From: Kitasatospora sp. NBC_01287
Lineage (GTDB): Bacteria; Actinomycetota; Actinomycetes; Streptomycetales; Streptomycetaceae
NCBI RefSeq assembly: GCF_026340565.1
Contig: NZ_JAPEPB010000001.1
Coordinates: 620,001 to 684,000, forward strand
DNA: 64,000 nucleotides
Reading direction: 5' to 3'
Shown here: in pieces, positions 50,273 through 58,564 of the stretch
How the letters are laid out: each line of letters begins with the position of its first letter
Numbering within the stretch: position 1 is the stretch's first letter
The notes under the pieces: model-generated
What the model was told of the DNA's origin: nothing
Seen by the model: only the letters and a program-made list of their open reading frames with translations
Database searches by the model: none
Program-made: the position numbers and the translations under genes

Positions 50273-51111
50273 GCACCCTCGACAGCTTCCGCCTCGACGG
50301 CGCCCGCGCGCTGGTCACCGGCGCCTCGCGCGGCATCGGCCGCGCGGTCGCCGTCGCCCTCGCCCAGGCCGGCGCCCGGCTGGCGCTGACGGCCCGCACC
50401 GGTGAGGCGCTCAAGGCGACCGCCGAGCAGGTCGGGGCGCTCGGCGGGCCCGCGCTGCTCGTCCCCGGGGACCTCGCGGTCGGTGGCGAACCCGGGCGGG
50501 TGGTCGACCAGGCGGCCGAAGCGCTGGGCGGCCTCGACGTGGTGGTCCACAACGCCGGGATCCTGCCCACCCTGCCGGACGGCTCACCGCTGCTGGCACC
50601 GCTCCAACTGCTGCCGCAGGCGGCCTGGGACGAGGTGGTGGCCGTCAACCTGAACGCCACCGCCGCACTCTGCCGGCACGCGCACCCGCACCTGGCGGCG
50701 AGCGGGTCGGCCAGCCTGGTGCTGATGTCCTCGGTCGCCGGGGTGATCGGGGCACCGCTGATGGAGGCCTACGCGGCGTCCAAGGCGGCCCAGATCTCGC
50801 TGGCGCGCAGCCTGGCGGTCGGCTGGGCCCGGCAGGGCATCCGGGTGAACGCGCTCTGCCCCGGCTGGACCCGCACCGACATGACCTCCTTCGCGCACAC
50901 CAACGGCCCGGTCAACGACTGGCTGTTGGCCCACGTCCCGCTCGGCCGCTGGGCCGACCCGCAGGAGGTGGCCGCCGCCGCGCTCTTCCTGGCCTCCCCC
51001 GCCGCCGGCTACCTCACCGGGCAGGCCCTGCTGCTGGACGGCGGCGTCTCGGTCCCCGACGGCGGGCTGGCCGGCATCCCCAAGCCGCCCAGTCCGTTCG
51101 CCGTCAGCTGA
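50269..51111 (+). CDS. SDR-family 3-oxoacyl-ACP reductase-like (FabG)
   Basis: 280-residue short-chain dehydrogenase. Cofactor motif ALVTGASRGIGRAVA (about 14-28), NAG (HNAGILP, about 92), the catalytic Ser in LVLMSSVAGV (about 154) and YxxxK in AYAASKAAQISLARS (about 168-172). It would reduce the beta-keto group of the growing chain with NADPH. ATG overlaps the KAS III stop (ATGA); last gene of the plus-strand operon. The insert after NAG (LPDGSPLLAPLQLLPQ) and the C-terminal tail are longer than in housekeeping FabG. Confidence 0.88.
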   Translation: MSTLDSFRLDGARALVTGASRGIGRAVAVALAQAGARLALTARTGEALKATAEQVGALGGPALLVPGDLAVGGEPGRVVDQAAEALGGLDVVVHNAGILPTLPDGSPLLAPLQLLPQAAWDEVVAVNLNATAALCRHAHPHLAASGSASLVLMSSVAGVIGAPLMEAYAASKAAQISLARSLAVGWARQGIRVNALCPGWTRTDMTSFAHTNGPVNDWLLAHVPLGRWADPQEVAAAALFLASPAAGYLTGQALLLDGGVSVPDGGLAGIPKPPSPFAVS

Positions 51112-51112
51112 C

Positions 51113-51127
51113 TTGATGATGCGTCAA
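51113..51127. terminator. TTGATGATGCGTCAA palindrome between converging operons
   Basis: Begins 2 bp after the SDR stop and overlaps the stop codon of the converging acyltransferase (51124-51126). It is a variant of the CTGA-N7-TCAG element. Its short 4-base arms make it a weak hairpin alone, so protein binding is as likely as termination. Confidence 0.45.
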
Positions 51128-52134
51128 CTCTCTGGACTGACAAGGTCTTTCAGTTTCCGACTATCCGTCAGTCTGGAGAGCATCGGCCGCGGCCCCGCCT
51201 CCGCGAAACCCGCCACACCCGCCGCCCACAGGCGCGCCACGCAGGAGCGGAACGGCACCGGGTGCAGCAGATGATCGGTGACCCCGTCCCGGAACTCCGC
51301 CGCTGAGCGGTACGCGCGCCCGGTGCGCGGGCCGTGCACCGGCAGCCGGGGCGGGCGGAACTCCATCGCCTCGGCCAGCTCCCGCACCCGCAGGGCGACC
51401 GGCGCCAGCGCGGGGTGGTGGAAGAGGGTGCGGGTCGGCAGCAGGGTGCAGCCGACCGCGTCCTGCCGTGCCAGCGCCGCCAACGCCTCGACGGCCGGGC
51501 GCGGCCCGCTCACCACGCTCTGCTCCGGGGCGTTGTCGCAGGCCAGGGCGAGTCCTGGCAGCCCGACCCTGGCCAGCAGCAGCCTGGTCCCGGCGGCCGA
51601 CAGTCGCAGCACCAGCAGTCCGCCGGGCGGGACCTCCAGCGTGGCCCGCCACCGGAGGCAGGCCAGCACCAGCCGCGCCCCGTCACCCACCGAGACCACC
51701 CCGGCCGCGGCGAAGGCGGCCGGCTCGCCCAGGCTGTGGCCGAGCAGCAGGGTGTGGTCCGCCGCCGGACCGGCCAGCGCGCAGTACGCCACCGCCTGGG
51801 CGTAGCCGGCCAGTTGGATGAGCGTGTCGTCCGGCGCCGCGGCCCGCGCGGAGGCGGCAGGCGCGGGAGTGGCACGCCCGGAGGCGGCGTGCTCGGGGAG
51901 GGCGTGCTCGGGGAGGGCGTGCTCGGGGAGGGCGGTGAGCAACTCGCCCACCCGACCGTCCCCGAGCGCCTCGCCGACCTGTGCCAGCACCTCGCGCACC
52001 ACCGGCCGGTCCGCGTACGGGGCCAGACAGCCGGGGCGCAGCGAGCCGATGCCGGGCACCAGCAGCACCGTCGTCGCACCGTTCAGGCGAGCGCGGTTCA
52101 CACGAGCGCCGTTCACGCCGTTCACACCCCTCAC
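51124..52134 (-). CDS. acyltransferase, FabD-like (second copy in the cluster)
   Basis: 336-residue malonyl-transacylase-type protein, last gene of the minus-strand operon. The active-site motif is the canonical LLLGHSLGEPAAFAA (Ser about 134). Other blocks are TLIQLAGYAQAVAYCAL, CDNAPEQSVVSGPRPAV (substrate loop) and LLPTRTLFHHPALAPV (catalytic His). The oxyanion loop reads VPGIGS rather than FPGQG. A 15-bp DNA repeat (51886-51930) encodes three LPEHA units in an insertion. The GTG start overlaps the ketosynthase stop. Unlike the first acyltransferase it keeps GHS, so the two may load different units. Confidence 0.83.
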   Translation of the reverse strand: MRGVNGVNGARVNRARLNGATTVLLVPGIGSLRPGCLAPYADRPVVREVLAQVGEALGDGRVGELLTALPEHALPEHALPEHAASGRATPAPAASARAAAPDDTLIQLAGYAQAVAYCALAGPAADHTLLLGHSLGEPAAFAAAGVVSVGDGARLVLACLRWRATLEVPPGGLLVLRLSAAGTRLLLARVGLPGLALACDNAPEQSVVSGPRPAVEALAALARQDAVGCTLLPTRTLFHHPALAPVALRVRELAEAMEFRPPRLPVHGPRTGRAYRSAAEFRDGVTDHLLHPVPFRSCVARLWAAGVAGFAEAGPRPMLSRLTDSRKLKDLVSPES

Positions 52135-53348
52135 GCCGCGGCGAACGCGAGCACCGCGTTCTGGCCGCCGAAGCCCGCCGAGCAGCTGAGCGCGAGGTCG
52201 AGCCGCGCCGGGCGGGGCTCTCCCCGCACCACGTCCAGCTCGATCGCCGGATCGGGGCGGGCCAGGTTGGCGGTCGGCGGGATCAGCCCCTCGGCCAGCG
52301 TCAGCACGGTCAGCGCGGCCTCGATCGCGCCGGCCGCGCCGAGCGTGTGGCCGAGCACGCCCTTGGGCGCGGTGACCGGCACGGCGCCGAAGAGGCGGTG
52401 CAGCGTGCGCGCCTCCGCCAGGTCGCCGAGCGGGGTCCCGGTGGCGTGCGCGTTGACGTGGCCGACCTCCGCCGTGCCGGCCCCGGCGTCCGCCAGCGCG
52501 CGCAGCAGCGCCAGCTCAAGGCCCGCGCCGCCGGGGTGCGGGGTGGTGGGGTGGTAGGCGTCCGCCGAGGCGCCGTAGCCGACCAGGCGGCCCAGCACCC
52601 GCGCCCCGCGCGCCCGGGCGTCGGCCACCCGCTCCAGCACCAGCAGCGCGGCGCCCTCGGCCAGCACGAAGCCGCTCCGCTCGGCGTCGAACGGACGGGA
52701 GGCGGCACCCGGGTCCGCCCCGCCGGGCGCGAGCGCGTCCAGCCGGGCGAAGGCGGCGGCGGTCAGCCGGTCGACGGCGGCCTCGGTGCCGCCGGCCAGC
52801 ACCAGGTCGCAGGCGCCCGAGCGCAGCAGGTCGCGGGCCACCCCGATCGCGGTGGCGCCCGAGGCGCAGGCGGTGCACACCGCCAGGCTGGGCCCGTGCG
52901 CGCCGAGCGCGGCGGAGAGCTGCCCGGCGGTCATGTTGGCCATCACCAGCGGGACGGTCAGCGGCGAGACCCGCCCGGCCCCGCCCTCGGCCAGCCGCCC
53001 GGCCTGCCGGGCGAGGGTGCCCACCCCGCCGAACGCCGAGCCGGTCACCACCGCGACCCGCGCGCCGTCCCAGTGGGCCGGGTCGAGGCCGGCCTGGGCC
53101 AGCGCCTCGCGGGCCGCGAGCAGCGCGAACTGGGTGAACCGGTCGGTCCGCCTGGCCAGGTTCGCACCGAGCAGCCCGACGGCATCGAAGTCCGGCACCC
53201 GGCAGGAGAAGTCCGGCCGCAGGCCTCGCAGTTCGGGATCGGTGGCGGCGGTGGGCCGCCCTTCCCTGACCCGCTGCCAGCAGGCCGCGACACCGAGCCC
53301 GGCGGGGCTGACCACGCCCAGCCCGGTCACCGCGATCCCCGGGTTCAC
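52131..53348 (-). CDS. 3-oxoacyl-ACP synthase II-like ketosynthase (FabF type)
   Basis: 405-residue elongating ketosynthase. Catalytic Cys in LAVCTACASGATAIG (about 163), first His in NAHATGTPLGDLAEA (about 300), and Lys/His in APKGVLGHTLGAAGAIEA (about 333-338). Only one ketosynthase is present; there is no chain-length-factor partner next to it, so this is FAS-like rather than an aromatic type II PKS pair. GTG start overlapping the ACP stop (GTGA). Confidence 0.9.
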   Translation of the reverse strand: MNPGIAVTGLGVVSPAGLGVAACWQRVREGRPTAATDPELRGLRPDFSCRVPDFDAVGLLGANLARRTDRFTQFALLAAREALAQAGLDPAHWDGARVAVVTGSAFGGVGTLARQAGRLAEGGAGRVSPLTVPLVMANMTAGQLSAALGAHGPSLAVCTACASGATAIGVARDLLRSGACDLVLAGGTEAAVDRLTAAAFARLDALAPGGADPGAASRPFDAERSGFVLAEGAALLVLERVADARARGARVLGRLVGYGASADAYHPTTPHPGGAGLELALLRALADAGAGTAEVGHVNAHATGTPLGDLAEARTLHRLFGAVPVTAPKGVLGHTLGAAGAIEAALTVLTLAEGLIPPTANLARPDPAIELDVVRGEPRPARLDLALSCSAGFGGQNAVLAFAAA

Positions 53349-53695
53349 GGCAGCTCCGCCGCGGGTGCGAACAGCTCGGCGGCGGGCGACTCGGCGGTGA
53401 CAGCGTGCGCGGGCGACTCAGCAGCGGGGGGCTCGGCAGCGGGGGGCTCGGCAGCGAGCGGGCCCGCCTTGGCGGCGAGCAGCTCGCCGAGCCGGTCCAG
53501 GGAGGCGGCGGCCGCGAGCTCACCGTCGACGATCGGGACGCCGAACTCCTCGGCGAGGATGTCGCTGAGCTCCACGACGGCCAGCGAGTCGAGCCCCAGC
53601 TCCTCCAGCGTCGCCTCCGGGCGCAACGCGTCGGCGGGCAACTGGAAGGCGGAGACGAGCACCTGTACGAGAGCGGGGTTCACCAGGGCGGACAT
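53345..53695 (-). CDS. acyl carrier protein with Ala/Glu/Pro-rich C-terminal tail
   Basis: 116 residues; first gene of the minus-strand operon. Residues 1-80 form a normal carrier protein with the phosphopantetheine Ser37 in EELGLDSLAVVELSDIL. The last ~35 residues are a repeated Ala/Glu/Pro/Ser tail (AEPPAAEPPAAESPA) not found in housekeeping ACPs. ATG at 53695 with AAGGAACC upstream; an in-frame upstream start lacks one. Confidence 0.9.
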   Translation of the reverse strand: MSALVNPALVQVLVSAFQLPADALRPEATLEELGLDSLAVVELSDILAEEFGVPIVDGELAAAASLDRLGELLAAKAGPLAAEPPAAEPPAAESPAHAVTAESPAAELFAPAAELP

Positions 53696-54032
53696 GAGGT
53701 TCCTTCGGAGTGGGGCCGGGCAGCGGTGCGGCGGCCGGCCCACCCGGGGCGCGGGGGGCGCGGTGCCGCAGCACCATTAGCGCCCGCCGTGCCCACCCCC
53801 TGGAACCACCGTCGGCCCCCGGGCGCGTTGCGTTTCGCCGCGCGTTGCGCAGCCGCACCGCCCCGCTCCGGCCGCACCGCCCTGATCCGCCCCGATCCGC
53901 CCCGATCCGGCCGCCCCACCCGGTCCTGGCCGCCGGCACCACCCGGACCGTCTGCCCCGCCAGGCCCGACGCGCCGGGCGGGCCCGCCCGCGTGAGGATG
54001 GAACGGTCGTCCGCAACGAGGAGGGTCAGCAC
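53696..54032. other. intergenic region between the ACP operon and the PRC-barrel gene
   Basis: Divergent promoter space of about 335 bp. It contains three near-identical 10-bp units (TGATCCGCCC/CGATCCGCCC, about 53882-53911). No supported gene. Confidence 0.55.
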
Positions 54033-54389
54033 ATGTTCGAGCCCGAGGACATCAGGGAGTGGCGGGGCCACGACGTGGTCGATCCGGAGGGCCGCCGGAT
54101 CGGGCCGCTGGAAGCCGTCTACGTCGACACCCGCACCGACATCCCGGCCTTCGCCACCGTGACCATCGGCCTGCCGACCCGGCGCCACCTGGTCTTCGTC
54201 CCGCTGGCCGGTGCCACCGTCGGCCCCGGCTACCTGAAGGTCCAGTACCCGCGTGACCAGGTCAAGGCCGCCCCGTCGATCGGCACCGACGACGTGCTGC
54301 CCGCCGAGGAGGAGCCGGCCGTCTTCGCCCACTACGAGCTGGCCTACGAGACCGGTGCCACCGGCGAGCGCCGGCTCGCCCGTCCCTGA
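54033..54389 (+). CDS. PRC-barrel domain protein
   Basis: 118 residues. The PRC-barrel core is FEPEDIREWRGHDVVDPEGRRIGPLEAVYVDTRTDIP, a single small beta-barrel. The C-terminal half contains RHLVFVPLAGATVGPGYLKV and an acidic stretch. GAGGAGGGTC precedes the ATG. Such short PRC proteins are abundant in streptomycetes; function is unknown, with RNA or stress roles suggested for some relatives. Confidence 0.85.
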   Translation: MFEPEDIREWRGHDVVDPEGRRIGPLEAVYVDTRTDIPAFATVTIGLPTRRHLVFVPLAGATVGPGYLKVQYPRDQVKAAPSIGTDDVLPAEEEPAVFAHYELAYETGATGERRLARP

Positions 54390-54436
54390 GCCTGTCCCTG
54401 AGCCCGTCCGGCGACCTGCGTCCGACTCCCGTCCGG

Positions 54437-54886
54437 CTACTGGTAGGGCAGGTAGTCCAGGTGCTTGCCCCAGCGGGGCCAGAAAGGCAGCGGGAGGCAC
54501 CCGACCGGCGCCCGCGCGTTGTTCTGCTTCTCGTGCGTGCCGTCGGCGAGGGTGACGGTCACCTCGGCGCGCCCCGGCGCGAAGACCGCTCGGACCCGGC
54601 CGGCCACCACGCTGCGGACGACCGCCGCCAGGAAGTCCAGGTCCTCGGCGGTCGGTTGCAGCTCCCAGCGGACACCGTGCGGGTCGAGCCCGAAGATGAC
54701 GTCGCCGCGGTGGATCCACCAGAAGCCCAGCGCGCCACGCCGCAGGGGAGCGACGGAGACGACCCGCCAGCCCTCCTCCTCCGATTCCTCGACGCTGAAA
54801 CTGCCCGCTGACGCCTCGGCCAGCTCGTCGAGAATCACGCGTAGCCTGCGGATCACGGCGTCCTCGGCGAGATCGGTGCTGGTCAT
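54437..54886 (-). CDS. hypothetical protein
   Basis: 149 residues, no domain recognised. Composition looks like a real soluble protein: an acidic helical start (STDLAEDAVIRRLRVILDEL), a beta-rich centre (GWRVVSVAPLRRGALGFWWI, GDVIFGLDPHGVRWELQP) and a basic/aromatic end (PFWPRWGKHLDYLPYQ). The ATG at 54886 is preferred to an upstream one because it avoids a Trp/Pro-rich leader. It is transcribed towards the PRC-barrel gene. Confidence 0.65.
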   Translation of the reverse strand: MTSTDLAEDAVIRRLRVILDELAEASAGSFSVEESEEEGWRVVSVAPLRRGALGFWWIHRGDVIFGLDPHGVRWELQPTAEDLDFLAAVVRSVVAGRVRAVFAPGRAEVTVTLADGTHEKQNNARAPVGCLPLPFWPRWGKHLDYLPYQ

Positions 54887-54984
54887 GGGCAGGACGTTAG
54901 CCCATTCGGGCAAGGCCCGGCTCCCGATGGATCGGGCGGGTGCGGGCGGCCCGGGTCAGGGGCCACCCGCACCCGCACCGGTGG

Positions 54985-55680
54985 TCAGGCGGCGCTGTTC
55001 CGGCCGCGGCGGGCGAGCAGGACGCCGGCCGCCGTGCCGAGGACTCCGACCACGATCCCGGCGATGCCGAGCGCGCGGGCGGTGGAGTCGCTGCCGCTCT
55101 TCGGCGCCGCGGTGGCGGCGGTGGCGGCGGTGGCCGGGTCGGTGAGCTTCAGCACCGGTGCCGGGTGGTCGGGCTCGGGCTGGCCCGGCTTCTGCAGGTC
55201 GATCCAGCGCACGACGGTGCCGTCGCTGTAGGTCTGCAGCGCCTTGAAGACCACCTGGTCGGTGCCGTCCGGCAGGGCGCCGAAGTCGACCGTGAAGTCC
55301 TGGTAGTGGTTCGGGGTGATCTGGCCACCGGTCCAGACGATCTGCGAGACCACGTCGGTGATGTCGCCGTCGTCGGTGTGGATCGGGGTGGTCAGCTTGG
55401 TGGTCTGGATCTGGTCGGTCCAGCCGGGCACCGGGGCGACCAGGGCGGAGGGGATCGGGTGGTCGGTCGGGAAGTCGACCTCGACCTTCACCGTGTTGGC
55501 GCTGTCCTCCTCGTTGGGGACCCGGAACGCGAAGGTCTGGTCGGTGGCGTCCTTGGCGACGCTGGGCGGCTGGACCGTGACGTGGGCGGCGGCCGGTCCG
55601 GCGACCAGCAGGACGGCGGCGCCGGCCAGCGCGGCCACGGCGGCGGCGCGGCGGGGCAGGGACTGCGGAGAGGTACGCAT
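54985..55680 (-). CDS. YcnI-like copper-associated membrane protein (DUF1775)
   Basis: 231-residue exported protein. A signal peptide (about 1-32) ends AAAHV, leaving a His at the mature N-terminus, the copper-binding residue known in Bacillus YcnI. The DUF1775 domain (about 33-165) has VTVQPPSVAKDATDQTFAFR, PGW and IVWTGGQITPNHYQDF. A transmembrane anchor (GIAGIVVGVLGTAAGVLLAR) closes the protein. The upstream gene encodes a Met-rich membrane protein, so a copper-handling pair is likely. Confidence 0.87.
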   Translation of the reverse strand: MRTSPQSLPRRAAAVAALAGAAVLLVAGPAAAHVTVQPPSVAKDATDQTFAFRVPNEEDSANTVKVEVDFPTDHPIPSALVAPVPGWTDQIQTTKLTTPIHTDDGDITDVVSQIVWTGGQITPNHYQDFTVDFGALPDGTDQVVFKALQTYSDGTVVRWIDLQKPGQPEPDHPAPVLKLTDPATAATAATAAPKSGSDSTARALGIAGIVVGVLGTAAGVLLARRGRNSAA

Positions 55681-55750
55681 GGGTGAGGTGGGCTCCGTAC
55701 TCGGGCAGGGGGACGCGCGCGCCGGCCCGAGATCGGGGTGGGGCGCGTGG

Positions 55751-56542
55751 TCAGGACAGGCGGCGGGGCCGGCGGGCGGCCGGGCGCCCGGGTGGCCCGC
55801 GCCTGATCACGCAGTGCCGTAGCAGGGCCTGCGCGGGCCCCCGCGGTCGCGCGGCCCCCGACGGGTCGGGCCGCCGCAGGGGACGCCACCGCGCGCCCAG
55901 GCCCTCGCGCAGCGCGGCGCAGAGCGCGAGCAGCCGGCGCGGGCGCGCCGCCCAGCTGTGCGCGGCGGCCGAGGCGGCCCGCGCACCGCCGCGCACCAGG
56001 CTCCAGATCGCCGCCTCACCGCGCCGCAGCCACCAGCCCGCCAGGACGACGGCCACCAGGTGGGCGGCCAGCATCGCGGGGCTGAGGCCCAGCAGCGCCA
56101 GGTGCGCCGGGGCTGACGCACCGGTGGACGCCATGCCCGCCATGCCCGGCATCCCAGGCACCCCGGGCATGCCGTCCATCCCAGGCATCCCAGGCATCCC
56201 AGGCATGGCCGAGGTGCCCGGCGGCCGCGGGGCGGCGGCCGCCGCCGGGGCTGCCTGGGCGAGATGGAAGAGCACGTGCAGCCCCAACTGGGCCACCGCC
56301 AGGCCGCCCGTGATCGCGGCCAGCGACCGCTCCCGCCGGGCACCCGCGAGCGCCGCCGCCGCGATGAGCAGCCAGCCGAGCAGGACGGTCCGCGGCGGGA
56401 CCGCCGTGCCGCCGGCCAGCAGGTGCCCGGCCAGCGCCAGCACGACGCAGACCGTCGCGAAGGGCAGCGCCCGCAGCACGCGCAGGTCGAGCGCGGCGGG
56501 CCGTCCCCGCGGGGGCGCGGCCGGAGGTCGAGGGGCAGTCAT
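55751..56542 (-). CDS. integral membrane protein with Met-rich loop
   Basis: 263 residues, about five transmembrane helices, followed by a very basic C-terminal tail (about 185-263). Between helices, residues 113-137 contain eight Met spaced mostly every third position (MPGM and MAGM units), just after GLHVLFHLAQ with two His (89, 93). Regularly spaced Met with nearby His is a known Cu(I)-binding style. It precedes the ycnI-like gene by 70 bp in the same direction, supporting a role in copper traffic. The family was not otherwise recognised. ATG at 56542. Confidence 0.75.
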   Translation of the reverse strand: MTAPRPPAAPPRGRPAALDLRVLRALPFATVCVVLALAGHLLAGGTAVPPRTVLLGWLLIAAAALAGARRERSLAAITGGLAVAQLGLHVLFHLAQAAPAAAAAPRPPGTSAMPGMPGMPGMDGMPGVPGMPGMAGMASTGASAPAHLALLGLSPAMLAAHLVAVVLAGWWLRRGEAAIWSLVRGGARAASAAAHSWAARPRRLLALCAALREGLGARWRPLRRPDPSGAARPRGPAQALLRHCVIRRGPPGRPAARRPRRLS

Positions 56543-56632
56543 GGCCGGGACATCATGACACCCGAGTCCTGGGCATCGGGGGCGGTCCCCGGAATCGGCG
56601 GGAACCCGACCCACCGGCCGCCCGCACCGGCC

Positions 56633-56692
56633 GCGCCGAGCGGCTCCGCCGGTGACCGCTGACCGCTGACCGCCGGCGGAGCCGCTCGGCGC
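56633..56692 (-). terminator. perfect 20-bp inverted repeat, terminator
   Basis: Arms 56633-56652 and 56673-56692 are exact complements around a 20-base loop made of TGACCGC repeats. It lies 55 bp past the stop of the FAD oxidoreductase gene that ends at 56747. Confidence 0.88.
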
Positions 56693-56746
56693 CGACCCCC
56701 GGTCACCCGCGCCGCCGCGGACGCCGGGGCCGCCCCCGACGGGGCG

Positions 56747-58255
56747 TCAGGCGAGTGCGGTCCGGCCTGCCTGGGCCCCGCCCGCCCCGTCGACGAGGCA
56801 CTCGACGGGATCCGGCAGCAGGGCCCGGGCCAGCTCGGCGGCCTGGTTGCGGATCTCGGGGATCGCGGTGGACTCCAGCAGCTCGCCGCGGCGCAGCACG
56901 CCCAGCGTCCAGAGCGGCGCCGGGGCACCGCCGACGGCCCGGCGCAGTCGGCCCGCCTCGGTGGTGGCCAGCCCCTGCCCCGCGGGCCCGGGGGCGGCCA
57001 GGCCGCGCGTCAGCAGGGCCCGGTGCAGGGGGTCCGCGCTGCCGGTCAGCTCGGCGGTGGCACCGGTGCAGTTGACGACGGCCGCGACGGTGAGCGCGCG
57101 CCCGTCGCTCAGCCGCACCCGCAGGGCGCCGTCGGCGGCCGGCTCGGCGGCGGCCACCTCGGCGGCGGTGACGGTCAGCAGGCCCTGATCGCGCAGGTGC
57201 TGGACGGTGGCGGCGGTGGCGGGCGCCAGGCGGTGGCGGTGCACCTCCCAGTGCCGCAGGTCCTCGCGCAGGAAGCGGATCCGCTCGGCCTCGGAGAGGC
57301 GCTGCCAGAGCGCGCTGGTGTGCGGGCGCAGGCTGTCCACCCCGGGCCGCCAGTCGCCGCAGGCGCGCCGGGCGCCGGCGACGTGGCGCAGCACCGCGCG
57401 CCGCAGCCCGGCCAGGTCCGAGGTCGGCGCACCGGTCGGCGCACCGGCCGGCGCACCCATCGACGCGAGGGGCCAGCGTGGGGCGGCCGAGGCCGGCAGC
57501 GGGATGACGCGGTGTCCGTGCGGGGCCAGGCCGTGCCGCGAGACGGCGTGCAGGACGCGGGCCGGTCGGGACAGGCTGACCGCGAGGTCGGCCATGGTCA
57601 GCCCGGTGCCCACCAGCAGCACCTCCCCCTCCTCCGGCACCGCCGCCAGCGCGCCGGGCGCCCACGGGTCGGTGACGAGGCCGGGGTGCTCGCGCAGCGC
57701 GGGCGGCGCCCAGCGCAGGCCCGGCTCGCGCAGGCCCAGCGCCAGCACCGCGGCCTGCACGGGTAACCGGCTGCCGTCGCTCAGGGTGAGCAGCAGGCCC
57801 CGCGGCTCCTCGGCGAGGTCCACCACCCGTAGCGGCACCCGGTGCAGCTCGGCGAGTCCCTCGCCATCGGCGGCCGCCTGCGCCAGCACCGCGCCCAGGT
57901 AGCGGCCGAAGGTGCCGCGCGGCAGGAAGTGGTGGGGCTGGTGCCCCTCGGCGGAGCCCGGACAGGACTCCCAGGCGGCCAGCCAGCGCAGGAAGTGGTC
58001 GGGGTCGTCCGGGAAGGCGCTCATCGCACCGGCGGGCACGTTGAGCAGGTGGCGCGGGTCGCCGGTGCGGTAGGCGACGCCGAGTCCGGCCTCGGCCGGG
58101 TCGATCAGCCAGACCTCCAGCGGCTGCCGCCGCGCGGTGGCGCGGCGCAGCAGCTGGGCGGCGGTCAGGGTGCCGGCGGCTCCGGCGCCGACCACGGCGA
58201 TCCGGCGCAGGGGCGCGGGCGGGTGGGCGGCGCGGTCGGCCGTGTCACTGGTCAT
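56747..58255 (-). CDS. FAD/NAD(P)-binding oxidoreductase (FAD_NAD_binding, PF13454 type)
   Basis: 502-residue flavoprotein. N-terminal motif RRIAVVGAGAAGTLTAAQLL (about 18-37), then the family block GVAYRTGDPRHLLNVPAGAMSAFPD-type (about 62-86: AYRTGDPRHLLNVPAG) and HFLRWL. A second nucleotide-binding site is at EVLLVGTGLTMADLAVSL (about 217-234). The C-terminus has VVNCTGATAEL and a LWTLGVLRRGELLESTAIPEIR region. A repeated MGAPAGAPTGAPT insert is present at about 260-275. ATG with AAGGGGG upstream. Members are poorly characterised; some are linked to secondary metabolism or hydroxamate formation. Divergent from the ferritin-like gene. Confidence 0.83.
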   Translation of the reverse strand: MTSDTADRAAHPPAPLRRIAVVGAGAAGTLTAAQLLRRATARRQPLEVWLIDPAEAGLGVAYRTGDPRHLLNVPAGAMSAFPDDPDHFLRWLAAWESCPGSAEGHQPHHFLPRGTFGRYLGAVLAQAAADGEGLAELHRVPLRVVDLAEEPRGLLLTLSDGSRLPVQAAVLALGLREPGLRWAPPALREHPGLVTDPWAPGALAAVPEEGEVLLVGTGLTMADLAVSLSRPARVLHAVSRHGLAPHGHRVIPLPASAAPRWPLASMGAPAGAPTGAPTSDLAGLRRAVLRHVAGARRACGDWRPGVDSLRPHTSALWQRLSEAERIRFLREDLRHWEVHRHRLAPATAATVQHLRDQGLLTVTAAEVAAAEPAADGALRVRLSDGRALTVAAVVNCTGATAELTGSADPLHRALLTRGLAAPGPAGQGLATTEAGRLRRAVGGAPAPLWTLGVLRRGELLESTAIPEIRNQAAELARALLPDPVECLVDGAGGAQAGRTALA

Positions 58256-58564
58256 GGAGAACTGAACCCCCTTCAGGGTCGGCACGGCGGTCGGCCCGCT
58301 GGTCACGGGCGTGCCGCCGCGCTGCGGCCGATGACGGGTCGTCAACGATCCGCATGCACACGCCAGACAATGCCATGTCCACATGCTGGTCGGCGAGGCA
58401 CTCGGCGGGTCTCGTGGGGCGCGGCCGGGAAGTGCGCCCCCGCGGGCCGTCCGCGCGACGACGCTCCCCCGGACGGGGCAAGCGGACGGGCCAGCTGTTG
58501 CCGCCTCGGCCCGGGGTGCGTTCACTGATCGATGATCAGGTCTTAGGCGAGAAGGATGGTCCAG
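58256..58564. other. divergent control region with CTGA-N7-TCAG palindrome at 58525-58539
   Basis: About 300 bp between the FAD oxidoreductase (minus) and the ferritin-like gene (plus). The only clear element is CTGATCGATGATCAG (58525-58539), 25 bp upstream of the ferritin-like start, in a locally AT-rich stretch. No supported gene. Confidence 0.6.

Noticed and set aside
52131..53348. Aromatic type II PKS KS-alpha/KS-beta pair
   Set aside because: Only one ketosynthase with an intact Cys is found; no chain-length factor, cyclase or aromatase lies next to it.
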